Shown piece after piece: positions 7,600-14,851 of a stretch of 40,550 nucleotides of DNA (positions are counted from its first letter, which is position 1; each line of letters begins with the position of its first letter). The stretch is taken from contig JASCPH010000027.1 in assembly GCA_029959545.1 (NCBI GenBank), forward strand, positions 1-40,550, in the 5' to 3' direction. A program made the translations under genes and the position numbers. This DNA is from Microbacteriaceae bacterium PS02066. GTDB lineage: Bacteria > Actinomycetota > Actinomycetes > Actinomycetales > Microbacteriaceae. Below the pieces are notes generated by a model. It was not told the DNA's origin. It saw nothing but the letters and a program-made list of their open reading frames with translations, and ran no database searches.

Positions 7600-8970
7600 T
7601 CAGGCGGGGTGGCGACCGAGGCGCTCGGCCACGCGCGGCAGATCCTCGTGCACGCGGATGGTCGCCTCCGGCGCGAGCGGGTTCGTCGACACGCCCTCCT
7701 CGCTGACGAGGCGGCCGCCCACGTAGACCCGCTTGAGGTTGCGGGGCGTCATCGACAGCACGTAGCTGCGCACGGGGTGCCAGAGCGGACCGACATCGGG
7801 CTTGCGGGGGTCGACCACGACGAAGTCGGCGAACTTGCCGACCTCGAGGCTGCCGACGCGGTCGTCGACGCCCAGGATCGCAGCTCCCCCCAGGGTGTGC
7901 AGGCGCAGGACGCGCTCGGGCATCATCGACAGCGGATCCTTCGTACGGGCGCGCTGCATGAAGATCCCCGCCCGCATGTTCTGCCATGGGTCTGAGACGT
8001 CGGTGCAGGCCTGGTCGTCGAGGCCCATGCCCACCTTCATGCCCAGCGCCAGCATCTCCGGCACGAGAGCGACACCGGAGGCGAGGCGTCCGTTGGATGC
8101 GGGCTGCCACGACATCGAGGCGCCGCCGGCGGCGGTCTGCTCGATGATCTCGGGGGTGGTCTGGATGAAGTGACCGAACATCATGCCGGGGCCGAGTGCT
8201 CCTGCATCCCGGTACATCGCGAACTTCGACTGCTGCAGGGGCACGGCCTCGGGGGACTCGAGGAAGTGGGCCTGGTTGGTCACCCCGAACCGGCGCATCG
8301 CCTCCACCTCGACCTCGGCCGCATCCGGCCGCGGCGACCACTGCACCTGGCCCATGATCGACGCACCGAGCGCGAAGGCCGGGTCCATCGCGCGGGAGTG
8401 CGCGACCTCGGCGGCGAACCGGTCGAAGATCTCGTCGTCGCTGCCGACGGTCGCGTCCATGCCGATCGCGTCGACGAAGCGGATGCCGGCGTCGAGGCAG
8501 CCGTCGGCCTGACGGGTGTGGTACTCGAGTCCGCGCATCGCGGCGTTGCCGACGCGCTTGCCGTCGACCATCGATTCCCACGCCTGCAGCGGATCGGTGA
8601 AGTTGTAGGCGGTGGTGACACCGTTGCCGAGGAAGTCGAGCGCGCCGTGCAGGGTCGACCAGTAGATGTCCTCCGGCGTCGCCGCGGAGGTCATCCCGAG
8701 CATCGAGTCGCACCATCCGTAGAGCGTCTCTCCCACGCCGAGACCGCGCAGCCCGCTCGTGAACAGGTGCGAGTGGCTCGAGACGAACCCGGGGGCGACG
8801 AACGCGCCGTCGACGTCGAGAACCTCGTCGGCGGTGACCGTGGGAAGTCCCGACCCGAGGTCCGCGATCCGTCCGTCTTCGACGAGCATCCACCCGTCTT
8901 CGATATAGCCGGCGTCCTCGGTGCCGGCGGGCACGGTGATGAGACGGGCGTGCGTGATCAGCAGGCTCAT
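7600..8970 (-). CDS. TRZ/ATZ-family amidohydrolase, putative 8-oxoguanine-type deaminase
   Basis: 456-residue metal-dependent deaminase of the amidohydrolase superfamily (guanine/8-oxoguanine/cytosine deaminase and triazine hydrolase group). HSH metal ligands are at 66-68 in VSSHSHLFTSGLRG, later His residues at NQAHFLE and FGHFIQTTPE, and a likely metal Asp in GMGLDDQA. The C-terminus has the typical GSLEVGKFADFVVVD closing motif. ATG 8970 has GGAG five bases upstream; an in-frame upstream start would overlap the promoter. Cytoplasmic deamination of an oxidised or modified purine is the best guess from family and neighbours. It is monocistronic and carries the element at 9014-9036 shared with SBP1 and allantoinase. 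Confidence 0.85.
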   Translation of the reverse strand: MSLLITHARLITVPAGTEDAGYIEDGWMLVEDGRIADLGSGLPTVTADEVLDVDGAFVAPGFVSSHSHLFTSGLRGLGVGETLYGWCDSMLGMTSAATPEDIYWSTLHGALDFLGNGVTTAYNFTDPLQAWESMVDGKRVGNAAMRGLEYHTRQADGCLDAGIRFVDAIGMDATVGSDDEIFDRFAAEVAHSRAMDPAFALGASIMGQVQWSPRPDAAEVEVEAMRRFGVTNQAHFLESPEAVPLQQSKFAMYRDAGALGPGMMFGHFIQTTPEIIEQTAAGGASMSWQPASNGRLASGVALVPEMLALGMKVGMGLDDQACTDVSDPWQNMRAGIFMQRARTKDPLSMMPERVLRLHTLGGAAILGVDDRVGSLEVGKFADFVVVDPRKPDVGPLWHPVRSYVLSMTPRNLKRVYVGGRLVSEEGVSTNPLAPEATIRVHEDLPRVAERLGRHPA

Positions 8971-9013
8971 GGGGCTCCAGTTCGGTTCGGGGCGGACGAC
9001 ACGGATGTTGGTG

Positions 9014-9036
9014 ACGCTAACACTGCGATGTTTCGC
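9014..9036 (-). promoter_or_regulatory. Regulon-type promoter element upstream of the TRZ/ATZ hydrolase
   Basis: The minus strand reads GCGAAAC-N9-TTAGCGT, matching the elements at 6843-6865 and 18976-18998 in both halves and in spacing. TAGCGT would be the -10 box, giving a leader of about 36 bases before ATG 8970. Confidence 0.6.
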
Positions 9037-9080
9037 GCGCGTGGCGGCCGGACGCGGCACCGCACGTGGCGCTCATCCGA

Positions 9081-9168
9081 TGCCCGAGTTGCGTCGCGTC
9101 TGCGCGGATGCGCCACTTTTGCGCAGATGCGACTGTCAATCACTGTGGCCGATGCGGAAGAGTGTCGC
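9081..9168 (+). repeat. Dispersed intergenic repeat, copy 1 (about 88 bp)
   Basis: Runs from TGCCCGAGTTGCGTCGC to GAAGAGTGTCGC. It shares its length and order of blocks with copies at 12155-12241 and 31768-31896. It has a central imperfect inverted repeat (GCGTCTGCGC...GCGCAGATGC) followed by CTGTCAATCACTGTGG. It sits between the hydrolase promoter and the terminator of the SBP2 operon. Confidence 0.7.
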
Positions 9169-9212
9169 CCTCGACCACGCGTCGACCGAGCGGGCGGCGT
9201 TCCACACGCGGC

Positions 9213-9246
9213 GCCGCCCCGCATCCGGTGCGGGATGCGGGGCGGC
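9213..9246. terminator. Terminator hairpin of the SBP2 operon
   Basis: Perfect 13-bp arms (GCCGCCCCGCATC and complement, 9213-9225 and 9234-9246) with an eight-base loop. It begins 15 bases downstream of the minus-strand stop at 9261. Confidence 0.75.
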
Positions 9247-9260
9247 GGATGTGGGATGAC

Positions 9261-10325
9261 TCAGCCCGCGTACGCGATGAGGTCGGGGTTCTCCTTGTAG
9301 ACCTCGTCGAGCAGGCTCATGTCGAACAGGTCAGACGCCTCCAGCGTGATGCCGGCTCCGGCGAGGCTGGCGATCGTCTGCTTCTGCAGGGCGTCGGAGA
9401 TGGTGAACAGGCCGTTCTCGGCGGTCTCGTCCGTGGTGATGAGCGCGTTGGTGGCCAGAAGCCCGGCGATCGTCTTGGCGGGATCGAGGTCGAGGTCCTT
9501 GCCATAGACGTCCTTCGCGAGACGCGCGCCCTCGTCGGGGTCGGCGAGAGCATCGGTCCATCCGCGGATCTCGGCGACGAGGAAAGCCTTGAGCATGTCG
9601 CGCCGGTTCTTCAGGGTGTCGTCGGTGACCGAGAACGTCTCGGCGACGAACGGCAGGCCGTTCTCGGCGAGCGGCAGGTTGGCCGTCTTGAACCCGGCCA
9701 TCTCGACCGTGATGGCCTCGTTCGTGAGGTAGGCCGTGAAGCCGTCGACCTCACCGTTGGTCAGCGGCGCCGGGTCGTACTGCACGGGGACGATGTCGAC
9801 CTGGGAGGGATCGATGTCGTTCGCCGCCAGCAGCGCCGAGAAGAGCGCCCGGTTGGAGTCCTGCACGCCGATGCGCTTGCCGATCATGTCGGCGGGCTTC
9901 AGGATGTTGCCCCCGTCGGCCAGCGAAAGGATGGTGAACGGGTTCTTCTGGAGTGTCGCGCCGATGATCTTGATGGGCGCGCCCTCGGTGGACACCGCCG
10001 TCCCCGCCGACACGGCGTCGTTGATCGCGATGTCGGTCGTGCCGCTGAGCAGCTCCGCGACGCCGGTCGAGGGGCCGGGGATCAGCTGCACCTTTCCGAG
10101 GCCCGCCTCTTCGTAGTAGCCCTTCGAATCGGCGAAGTACTCGCCGGCGAACTCCTCGTTGAGGATCCAGCTGAGCTGGAGGGTGACGTCGCCGAGACCG
10201 GCTGAGTCGGACGATCCGGATGCGGCCGGCTCCCCCGAACCGCTGGCGCAGGCGGTGAGGGCGGCGGCCGAGACGACGAGGCCGGCGAGGGCGACTCCCA
10301 GGCGGGATCGGTGGCTGCGTGACAT
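9261..10325 (-). CDS. Lipoprotein substrate-binding protein, NMT1/SsuA family (SBP2)
   Basis: 354 residues. The signal peptide ends in LTAC (Cys26), followed by a short Ser/Gly linker. It aligns almost end to end with SBP1 (shared LSWI-NEEF-GE-FADSKGYY, PGPSTG, QKNPFT, GKRIGVQDSN, PVQYDPAPL-NGEVDGF), so the two are close paralogues. Residues equivalent to SBP1 Cys63 and Cys269 are Ala and Gly. ATG 10325 has AGGAG upstream. It follows the deaminase at 10354-11406 by 28 bases and is the last gene of that two-gene operon. No ATPase or permease accompanies it, so it probably docks onto the transporter at 3015-5576 with a different ligand. That docking is an inference. Confidence 0.9.
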   Translation of the reverse strand: MSRSHRSRLGVALAGLVVSAAALTACASGSGEPAASGSSDSAGLGDVTLQLSWILNEEFAGEYFADSKGYYEEAGLGKVQLIPGPSTGVAELLSGTTDIAINDAVSAGTAVSTEGAPIKIIGATLQKNPFTILSLADGGNILKPADMIGKRIGVQDSNRALFSALLAANDIDPSQVDIVPVQYDPAPLTNGEVDGFTAYLTNEAITVEMAGFKTANLPLAENGLPFVAETFSVTDDTLKNRRDMLKAFLVAEIRGWTDALADPDEGARLAKDVYGKDLDLDPAKTIAGLLATNALITTDETAENGLFTISDALQKQTIASLAGAGITLEASDLFDMSLLDEVYKENPDLIAYAG

Positions 10326-10353
10326 GGGTGCTCCTGGTGGTTGATGGTGTGGG

Positions 10354-11406
10354 TCAGGGGGTCTTCATGAGGGGCTCGGCGAGGTCGGCGACCATGCGGT
10401 CGGCGCGCTGGCGCAGGTCGCGTTTGCCGTCCGCGTCGAGCCAGCTCGCCTCGATCGCGTTGTCGGTGAAGGAGGCGAGGGTGTCGAGGCCGTACCCGAG
10501 CGCGTGAGCGAGGGCGCGGTAGTCGTTGGTCGGGTCGGTGCCGAACATCGGCGGGTCGTCGGAGTCGATCGTCACGAGCAGCCCCGCATCCACCATCTGC
10601 TTGATGCGGAGGTGGCTGCCGTCGCCGCTGCCGGAGTACCGGCCGATGTCGCTCGAGACGGGCGTGCAGGTGAAGGGGATCCGCTCCTCGACGCACCGAC
10701 GCGTGATGTCGGGGTCGTCGACGACGTGATAGCCGTGATCGACGCGGCTGCATCCGAGCAGGTCGAGGATGGTCTCGATGTTGTGCGGCGGCCCCGATTC
10801 GGAGTGCGCGGTGCGCTGCAGGCCGGCCTCGCCGGCGAGCCGGAAGGCCTTCCAGAACTTCTCCGGCGGCCCGATCATCTCGGAGTAGTCGAGCCCGATC
10901 CCGATGACCTCGTCGTAGGGGTTGGCGATCATCGTCTCGACCAGCTCGGTGGCGGCTCCGGGGGTGTCGTTGCGGTTGAGGCCGACGATGAGGTTGCTGC
11001 GGATGCCGGTGTCGGTCTCGGCGTCGCGCATTCCTGCGCGGACGCCGTCGATGATCGTGCGGTACCCGATGCCCGGGTGACCGGGAGGGCTGAGGAAGAT
11101 CTCGCGATAGAGCACGTTGTGCGCGGCACCTCCCGCCGTCAGCGACTCGTAGGTGACGCGATGGAAGTCGTCGACGTCGCGGATGACGGAGCCGGCCACA
11201 TCCAGCACGCGCAGGAACTCGTCGAGGTCCTCGTAGCTGGCATGGTCGAACAGGTTCTCCGCGGTGCGTCCACCGTCGAGAACGACGCCGTGCTTGGCCG
11301 CAAGCTCGACGAGGGTTGCCGCCTGCACCGAGCCGATGAGGTGGCAGTGCAGGCTGACCTTGGGCAGGCCCCGCACGATCCGCTCGATCTCGGCCGTTGT
11401 GCTCAT
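10354..11406 (-). CDS. Adenosine-deaminase-family amidohydrolase (copy 3, variant HSESG active site)
   Basis: 350-residue cytoplasmic deaminase-fold enzyme. HCH metal ligands are at 20-22, the third His at 201, RVDHG with His224, and DSDD at 281-284. The usual HAGE is TAHSESG, so position H+3 is Ser while Glu is at H+2, the position where copy 2 has Asp. The copy is otherwise well conserved and should still bind metal. ATG 11406 begins the two-gene operon with SBP2. This pairing suggests SBP2 delivers the compound this enzyme hydrolyses. The regulator gene at 11518 is divergent and shares the intergenic region. It could act on an N6-substituted or otherwise modified purine, which cannot be told from sequence. 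Confidence 0.83.
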   Translation of the reverse strand: MSTTAEIERIVRGLPKVSLHCHLIGSVQAATLVELAAKHGVVLDGGRTAENLFDHASYEDLDEFLRVLDVAGSVIRDVDDFHRVTYESLTAGGAAHNVLYREIFLSPPGHPGIGYRTIIDGVRAGMRDAETDTGIRSNLIVGLNRNDTPGAATELVETMIANPYDEVIGIGLDYSEMIGPPEKFWKAFRLAGEAGLQRTAHSESGPPHNIETILDLLGCSRVDHGYHVVDDPDITRRCVEERIPFTCTPVSSDIGRYSGSGDGSHLRIKQMVDAGLLVTIDSDDPPMFGTDPTNDYRALAHALGYGLDTLASFTDNAIEASWLDADGKRDLRQRADRMVADLAEPLMKTP

Positions 11407-11422
11407 GGGCTCCCCGTGCTTC

Positions 11423-11428
11423 TACACT
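11423..11428 (+). promoter_or_regulatory. Possible -10 box for the divergent XRE-cupin gene
   Basis: TACACT fits TAnnnT and would give a leader of roughly 80 bases before TTG 11518. The 111-base divergent gap also holds GCGAACGTTTCCGGAG with a central AACGTT palindrome, which could be an operator. The 23-bp regulon element is not clearly present here. Confidence 0.3.
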
Positions 11429-11517
11429 GAGGGAGACGCCCTCGGCGATAACTGACAGCATTCATATTCGATGGATGCGATGACGAGAGCATTCGGCGAA
11501 CGTTTCCGGAGCGTAAA

Positions 11518-12102
11518 TTGAGCGATCCCTCCCTCGAGGCCGATCTCGGCTCGGTCGTCGGTGCCGAGATCCGGCGGCTCCGGGATGCGGCCGGCCTCTC
11601 GACCCGCGAACTGGCGGCCGCAGCAGGCATGAGCCAGCCGTTCCTCAGCCAGATCGAGCGCGGTGCGAGCGCTCCCTCGATGGCGTCGGTCTACCGCCTC
11701 GCCCGCGCACTCGGAGTGCGCCCCGGCGACCTGCTGCCGGCCGTGGGCGCCGACGAGGTCGATGTCGTCCGCGCCGGGGAGGGACGCCGCATCCCTGTCG
11801 CGGAGCGAGACGACGCAGCCCTCGGGCGTGCGCTGCTGTTGCGTGAGAGTTCGGCGCTCGAGGTCGTCGAGTACGCCTTCGGTCCCGACGAGTACATCGC
11901 CGAGTGGTTCGAGTCGCCCGGAGAGAGCGGCCTGTACGTGGTCTCGGGAAGCCTCGAGGTGGACGTGCTCGGCGCAGGTACCTACGCACTCGGGCCGAGC
12001 GACTTCATCCGTTTCCCCGCGGGCGCCCGCGACCGCTGGCGTCTCGTCGGCGACGAGCCTGTCGTCGCCCTCTTCGTCACGAGCGTCCCCCGGCCACGCT
12101 GA
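11518..12102 (+). CDS. XRE-family transcriptional regulator with C-terminal cupin (copy 2)
   Basis: 194 residues. A helix-turn-helix spans about 12-65 (VGAEIRRLRDAAGLSTRELAAAAGMSQPFLSQIERG). A cupin_2 barrel spans about 110-190, ending in GPSDFIRFPAGARDRWRLVGDEP. The start is TTG at 11518, preceded by GGAG with six-base spacing; the first residues SDPSLEADLG are then in frame. It is divergent from the copy-3 deaminase/SBP2 operon, the classic layout of a local autoregulated regulator. It is a paralogue of the protein at 1300-1920. Ligand unknown; a purine catabolite is suggested by context only. Confidence 0.88.
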   Translation: MSDPSLEADLGSVVGAEIRRLRDAAGLSTRELAAAAGMSQPFLSQIERGASAPSMASVYRLARALGVRPGDLLPAVGADEVDVVRAGEGRRIPVAERDDAALGRALLLRESSALEVVEYAFGPDEYIAEWFESPGESGLYVVSGSLEVDVLGAGTYALGPSDFIRFPAGARDRWRLVGDEPVVALFVTSVPRPR

Positions 12103-12154
12103 TCGCCCGGCGCGTCGTCCTGGCGCGCTCTCCGGGGATGTCATGCCACCCCTA

Positions 12155-12241
12155 TGCCGAACTGCGTCGCATGTGCGCAGAAGCCACAGAAATGCGCACA
12201 TGCCCCTGTCAGTAACTGTCGCGGGTGCGAAGAAGTGTCGC
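12155..12241 (+). repeat. Dispersed intergenic repeat, copy 2
   Basis: This copy has a perfect 11-bp inverted repeat, GCATGTGCGCA (12169-12179) and TGCGCACATGC (12193-12203), followed by CTGTCAGTAACTGTCG and GCGAAGAAGTGTCGC. It lies between the convergent genes ending at 12102 and 12296. Where arm bases differ from copy 1, the pairing is mostly kept by changes on both sides. Confidence 0.7.
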
Positions 12242-12284
12242 GGATGGCGGCGCCGCAACATCGGCGGCCGGCGCCCCGATCCGC
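12240..12284. terminator. Weak hairpin between convergent genes
   Basis: GCGGAT...ATCCGC outer arms and GCGCC/GGCGC inner arms flank an internal mismatch. It is just downstream of the minus-strand allantoate amidohydrolase stop at 12296. Stem quality is moderate and no T-run follows. Confidence 0.35.
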
Positions 12285-12295
12285 AGCCCCAGCCC

Positions 12296-13606
12296 TCAGC
12301 GCACGCGGACGTCCGCGGCGAGCGCCAGCACGGACTCGGCCAGGGCACGGATGCCGAGCGCCACGTCCGGGGCCGAGACGGACTCCCCCGGATGGTGGCT
12401 GATGCCGTCGGGGTTGCGCAGGAACAGCATCCCGACGTCGGTGATCGCACCGATCGACATCGCGTCGTGACCCGCGCGGCTGAAGATCACAGCTGGATCG
12501 GTGCCGCCCGGCGCGTCGGCGGCGCCGATGCCCTCGCGCACGACGTCCTGCAGGAGCGGTGCACACATGACGGCGGCGGCGCTGTGCACTTCGCGTGAGC
12601 TCCACCGCAGCCCGCGGCGGCCCATGATCGCGTCGAGTTCGCGCGAGAGCTCGTCCCACACGTGGTCGCGGGTCTCGTCGAACTCGCCGCGCAGGTCGAG
12701 CGAGAAGCGCGCCTCGCCGGGCACGACGTTCACCGCACCCGGATAGGCCTCGAGCTGGCCGACGGTGCCGATGATGTGGTGCTCGTCACGGCAGATGCGC
12801 TCGACCGCCAGCGCCGCCTCGCTCGCGCCCAGCAGCGCGTCGCGGCGCATGTCGTACGGCGTGCCGCCGGCGTGGCGGGCCTCCCCTTCGACGACGAGCT
12901 GGAAACGACGCGCGGAGGCGATCGAGGAGACCACGGCGAGCGGCTCGCCGCGCCGGTCGAGCTCCGGTCCCTGCTCGATGTGCGCTTCGAGGTACCCGAT
13001 CAGCTCGTCGGGTCGCCGGGCAGCCTCACCGATGCGCGCCGGGTCGAGCCCGAACTCGAGGAACGCCTGTCGCAGACTCGTGCCGTCGGCATCCGTCAGC
13101 GCCCACCAGTCCTCGTCCCACAGTCCCGCCACCGCCGACGAACCCAGCAGGGCCTTGCCGAAGCGCGTGCCCTCCTCGTCCGAGAACGCGACGACCTCGA
13201 GGGCGAACGGAAGCGCGACGCCGAAGCGTCCGTCTCCGACCGGCGTCCGCAGGAGCCGGGCGATCTCGAGTCCCATGAGCACGCCCACGATCCCGTCGAA
13301 GCGGCCCGCATCCAACACGGTGTCGAGGTGAGAGCCGATGATCAGCGCGGGAGCGTCGGGGTCGAGCGTGTCACCGACGATGCGGTCGAACCGGCCGATC
13401 TGGTTGCCCGCCGCATCCTGACGCGTGCGCATGCCGAGCTCACGCATCCACTCGGCCGCGAGGCGGTTCACCCGCGCGTGCTCGGGCGAGAGGTAGACCC
13501 GTTCGATCCGACCCGGCGTCGCGGTGACGCGCGCGAGCTCGTCGCACCGCGCCATCACGCGCCGGGCAGCGGCCGCGATGCGGTCGGGCGAGACCTCCAA
13601 CATCAT
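12296..13606 (-). CDS. allC: Allantoate amidohydrolase / M20-type Zn hydrolase
   Basis: 436 residues of the AllC/hydantoinase-carbamoylase family of metal-dependent amidohydrolases. Metal-site residues are visible in SHLDTV (His93), GRFDGIVG (Asp104), FSDEEGTRFG (Glu144-145) and EAHIEQGPELD (His209). It should hydrolyse allantoate, releasing ammonia and CO2 and giving ureidoglycine. ATG 13606 overlaps the aminotransferase stop by four bases (ATGA 13603-13606), making it the last gene of the allantoin operon. N-carbamoyl-amino-acid hydrolases share this fold, but the partners favour allantoate. The symbol is assigned from family and context. Confidence 0.85.
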   Translation of the reverse strand: MMLEVSPDRIAAAARRVMARCDELARVTATPGRIERVYLSPEHARVNRLAAEWMRELGMRTRQDAAGNQIGRFDRIVGDTLDPDAPALIIGSHLDTVLDAGRFDGIVGVLMGLEIARLLRTPVGDGRFGVALPFALEVVAFSDEEGTRFGKALLGSSAVAGLWDEDWWALTDADGTSLRQAFLEFGLDPARIGEAARRPDELIGYLEAHIEQGPELDRRGEPLAVVSSIASARRFQLVVEGEARHAGGTPYDMRRDALLGASEAALAVERICRDEHHIIGTVGQLEAYPGAVNVVPGEARFSLDLRGEFDETRDHVWDELSRELDAIMGRRGLRWSSREVHSAAAVMCAPLLQDVVREGIGAADAPGGTDPAVIFSRAGHDAMSIGAITDVGMLFLRNPDGISHHPGESVSAPDVALGIRALAESVLALAADVRVR

Positions 13607-14829
13607 GCGCGCCCCGCGAAGACGTCGGATGCGGCCTCGACTCCGCCGCCGGCGGGAACGGCGACGCCGTGGCGGCGCAGCACCGCCTCGAGGGCGGCCA
13701 AGGTCGTGAGCACCGTGTCCTTGCGAGCGTTGTAGCCCATCGTGCCGATGCGCCACACCTTGCCGTGCAGCGGGCCGAAGGATGTGCCGATCTCGATGCC
13801 GAAGTCCTCCAGCATCGCGGTACGTGCGGCATCTCCGGGCACGCCCTCGGGGATGTACACGGCCACGACGTTGCTCATCTTGTGCGCCACGTCGCCGAAG
13901 ACGGCGAGACCGAGCGCCTCGACGCCGGCGAGCATCGCGCGGCCGGCGAGTTCGTGCCGGGCGATGACCGCGTCCCGGCCCTCGATGAGCAGCAGACGCG
14001 CGCACTCGCGGGCGCCGTAGAGCATGCTCGTCGCCTCCGTGTGGTGGTTGAGCCGGCGCGGACCCCAGTAGTCGAGGATCATGCCGAGGTCGAAGTAGTT
14101 GGAGCGCACGAAGTCCGGGGCGTCTTCGTCGCCCGCCTCGCGGATGCCGGCCTCGATCCGCTTGCGCGAGCGGATGACCTCGACGGCACGCTCGCTCAGC
14201 GTGATCGGAGCGGAGCCGCTCGGGCCGCCCAGGCACTTCTGCAGACCGGCGGTGGCCGCATCCAGTCCCCAGGCGTCGGCCTCGAACGCGTTGCCGCCCA
14301 GGGATGCGGTGGCGTCGGAGTAGAAGAGCACGCCGTGCCTCTGGCAGATCGCGCCGATCTCCTCCAGCGGCTGCAGCATCGTGGTCGACGTGTCGCCCTG
14401 CACGAGGGCGAGAAGCGTCGGCTTCACCCGGACGATGGCCTCCTCGATCGCCGCGGGGGTGAACACCTGCCCCCACGCGGTCTCGATCGTGTGCACCTCG
14501 GCGAGCGCACGCTCGGCGATCTCGGCGAGCAGGTGCCCGAAGCGTCCGAACACGGGCACGAGCACGCGATCTCCGGGACGGATGAGGCTGACGATCGCGG
14601 CCTCGATGCCGGCGCGCGAGGTGCCGTCGACGAGCAGGGTCGCCTCGTTCTCGGTGGCCCACACCTGCCGGTACAGCTCCTGCGTCTCGTTCATCGTGTG
14701 GGTCATGAACGGGTCGTACTGGCCCACCAGCGGCGCCGACATGGCGCGCAGCACGGACGGGTAGGCGGAGATCGGGCCCGGCCCCATGAGCAGGCGGGCG
14801 GGCGGGTCGATCGGGAGGGTGTCGGTCAT
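13603..14829 (-). CDS. pucG: (S)-ureidoglycine-glyoxylate aminotransferase, class V PLP enzyme
   Basis: 408-residue fold-type I aminotransferase resembling PucG. The N-terminal MGPGPISAYPSVLRAMS and LVQGDTSTTMLQPLEEIGAICQRHG are family features. YSDATASLGG contains the cofactor-binding Asp, and GLQKCLGGPSG holds the Schiff-base Lys198. PucG transfers the amino group of ureidoglycine to glyoxylate, giving glycine and an oxalurate-level product. ATG 14829 has AGGAAG upstream. It lies 22 bases after the amidase stop and overlaps allC by four. Alternative annotations in class V (serine or alanine-glyoxylate aminotransferase) are less likely beside allC and allB. Confidence 0.88.
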   Translation of the reverse strand: MTDTLPIDPPARLLMGPGPISAYPSVLRAMSAPLVGQYDPFMTHTMNETQELYRQVWATENEATLLVDGTSRAGIEAAIVSLIRPGDRVLVPVFGRFGHLLAEIAERALAEVHTIETAWGQVFTPAAIEEAIVRVKPTLLALVQGDTSTTMLQPLEEIGAICQRHGVLFYSDATASLGGNAFEADAWGLDAATAGLQKCLGGPSGSAPITLSERAVEVIRSRKRIEAGIREAGDEDAPDFVRSNYFDLGMILDYWGPRRLNHHTEATSMLYGARECARLLLIEGRDAVIARHELAGRAMLAGVEALGLAVFGDVAHKMSNVVAVYIPEGVPGDAARTAMLEDFGIEIGTSFGPLHGKVWRIGTMGYNARKDTVLTTLAALEAVLRRHGVAVPAGGGVEAASDVFAGRA

Positions 14830-14851
14830 GAGTGCTTCCTGGGGATCGCGG

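Noticed and set aside
9081..9168. Insertion sequence
   Set aside because: The element is under 100 bases with no transposase frame and no clear target duplication. Better described as a structured intergenic repeat.
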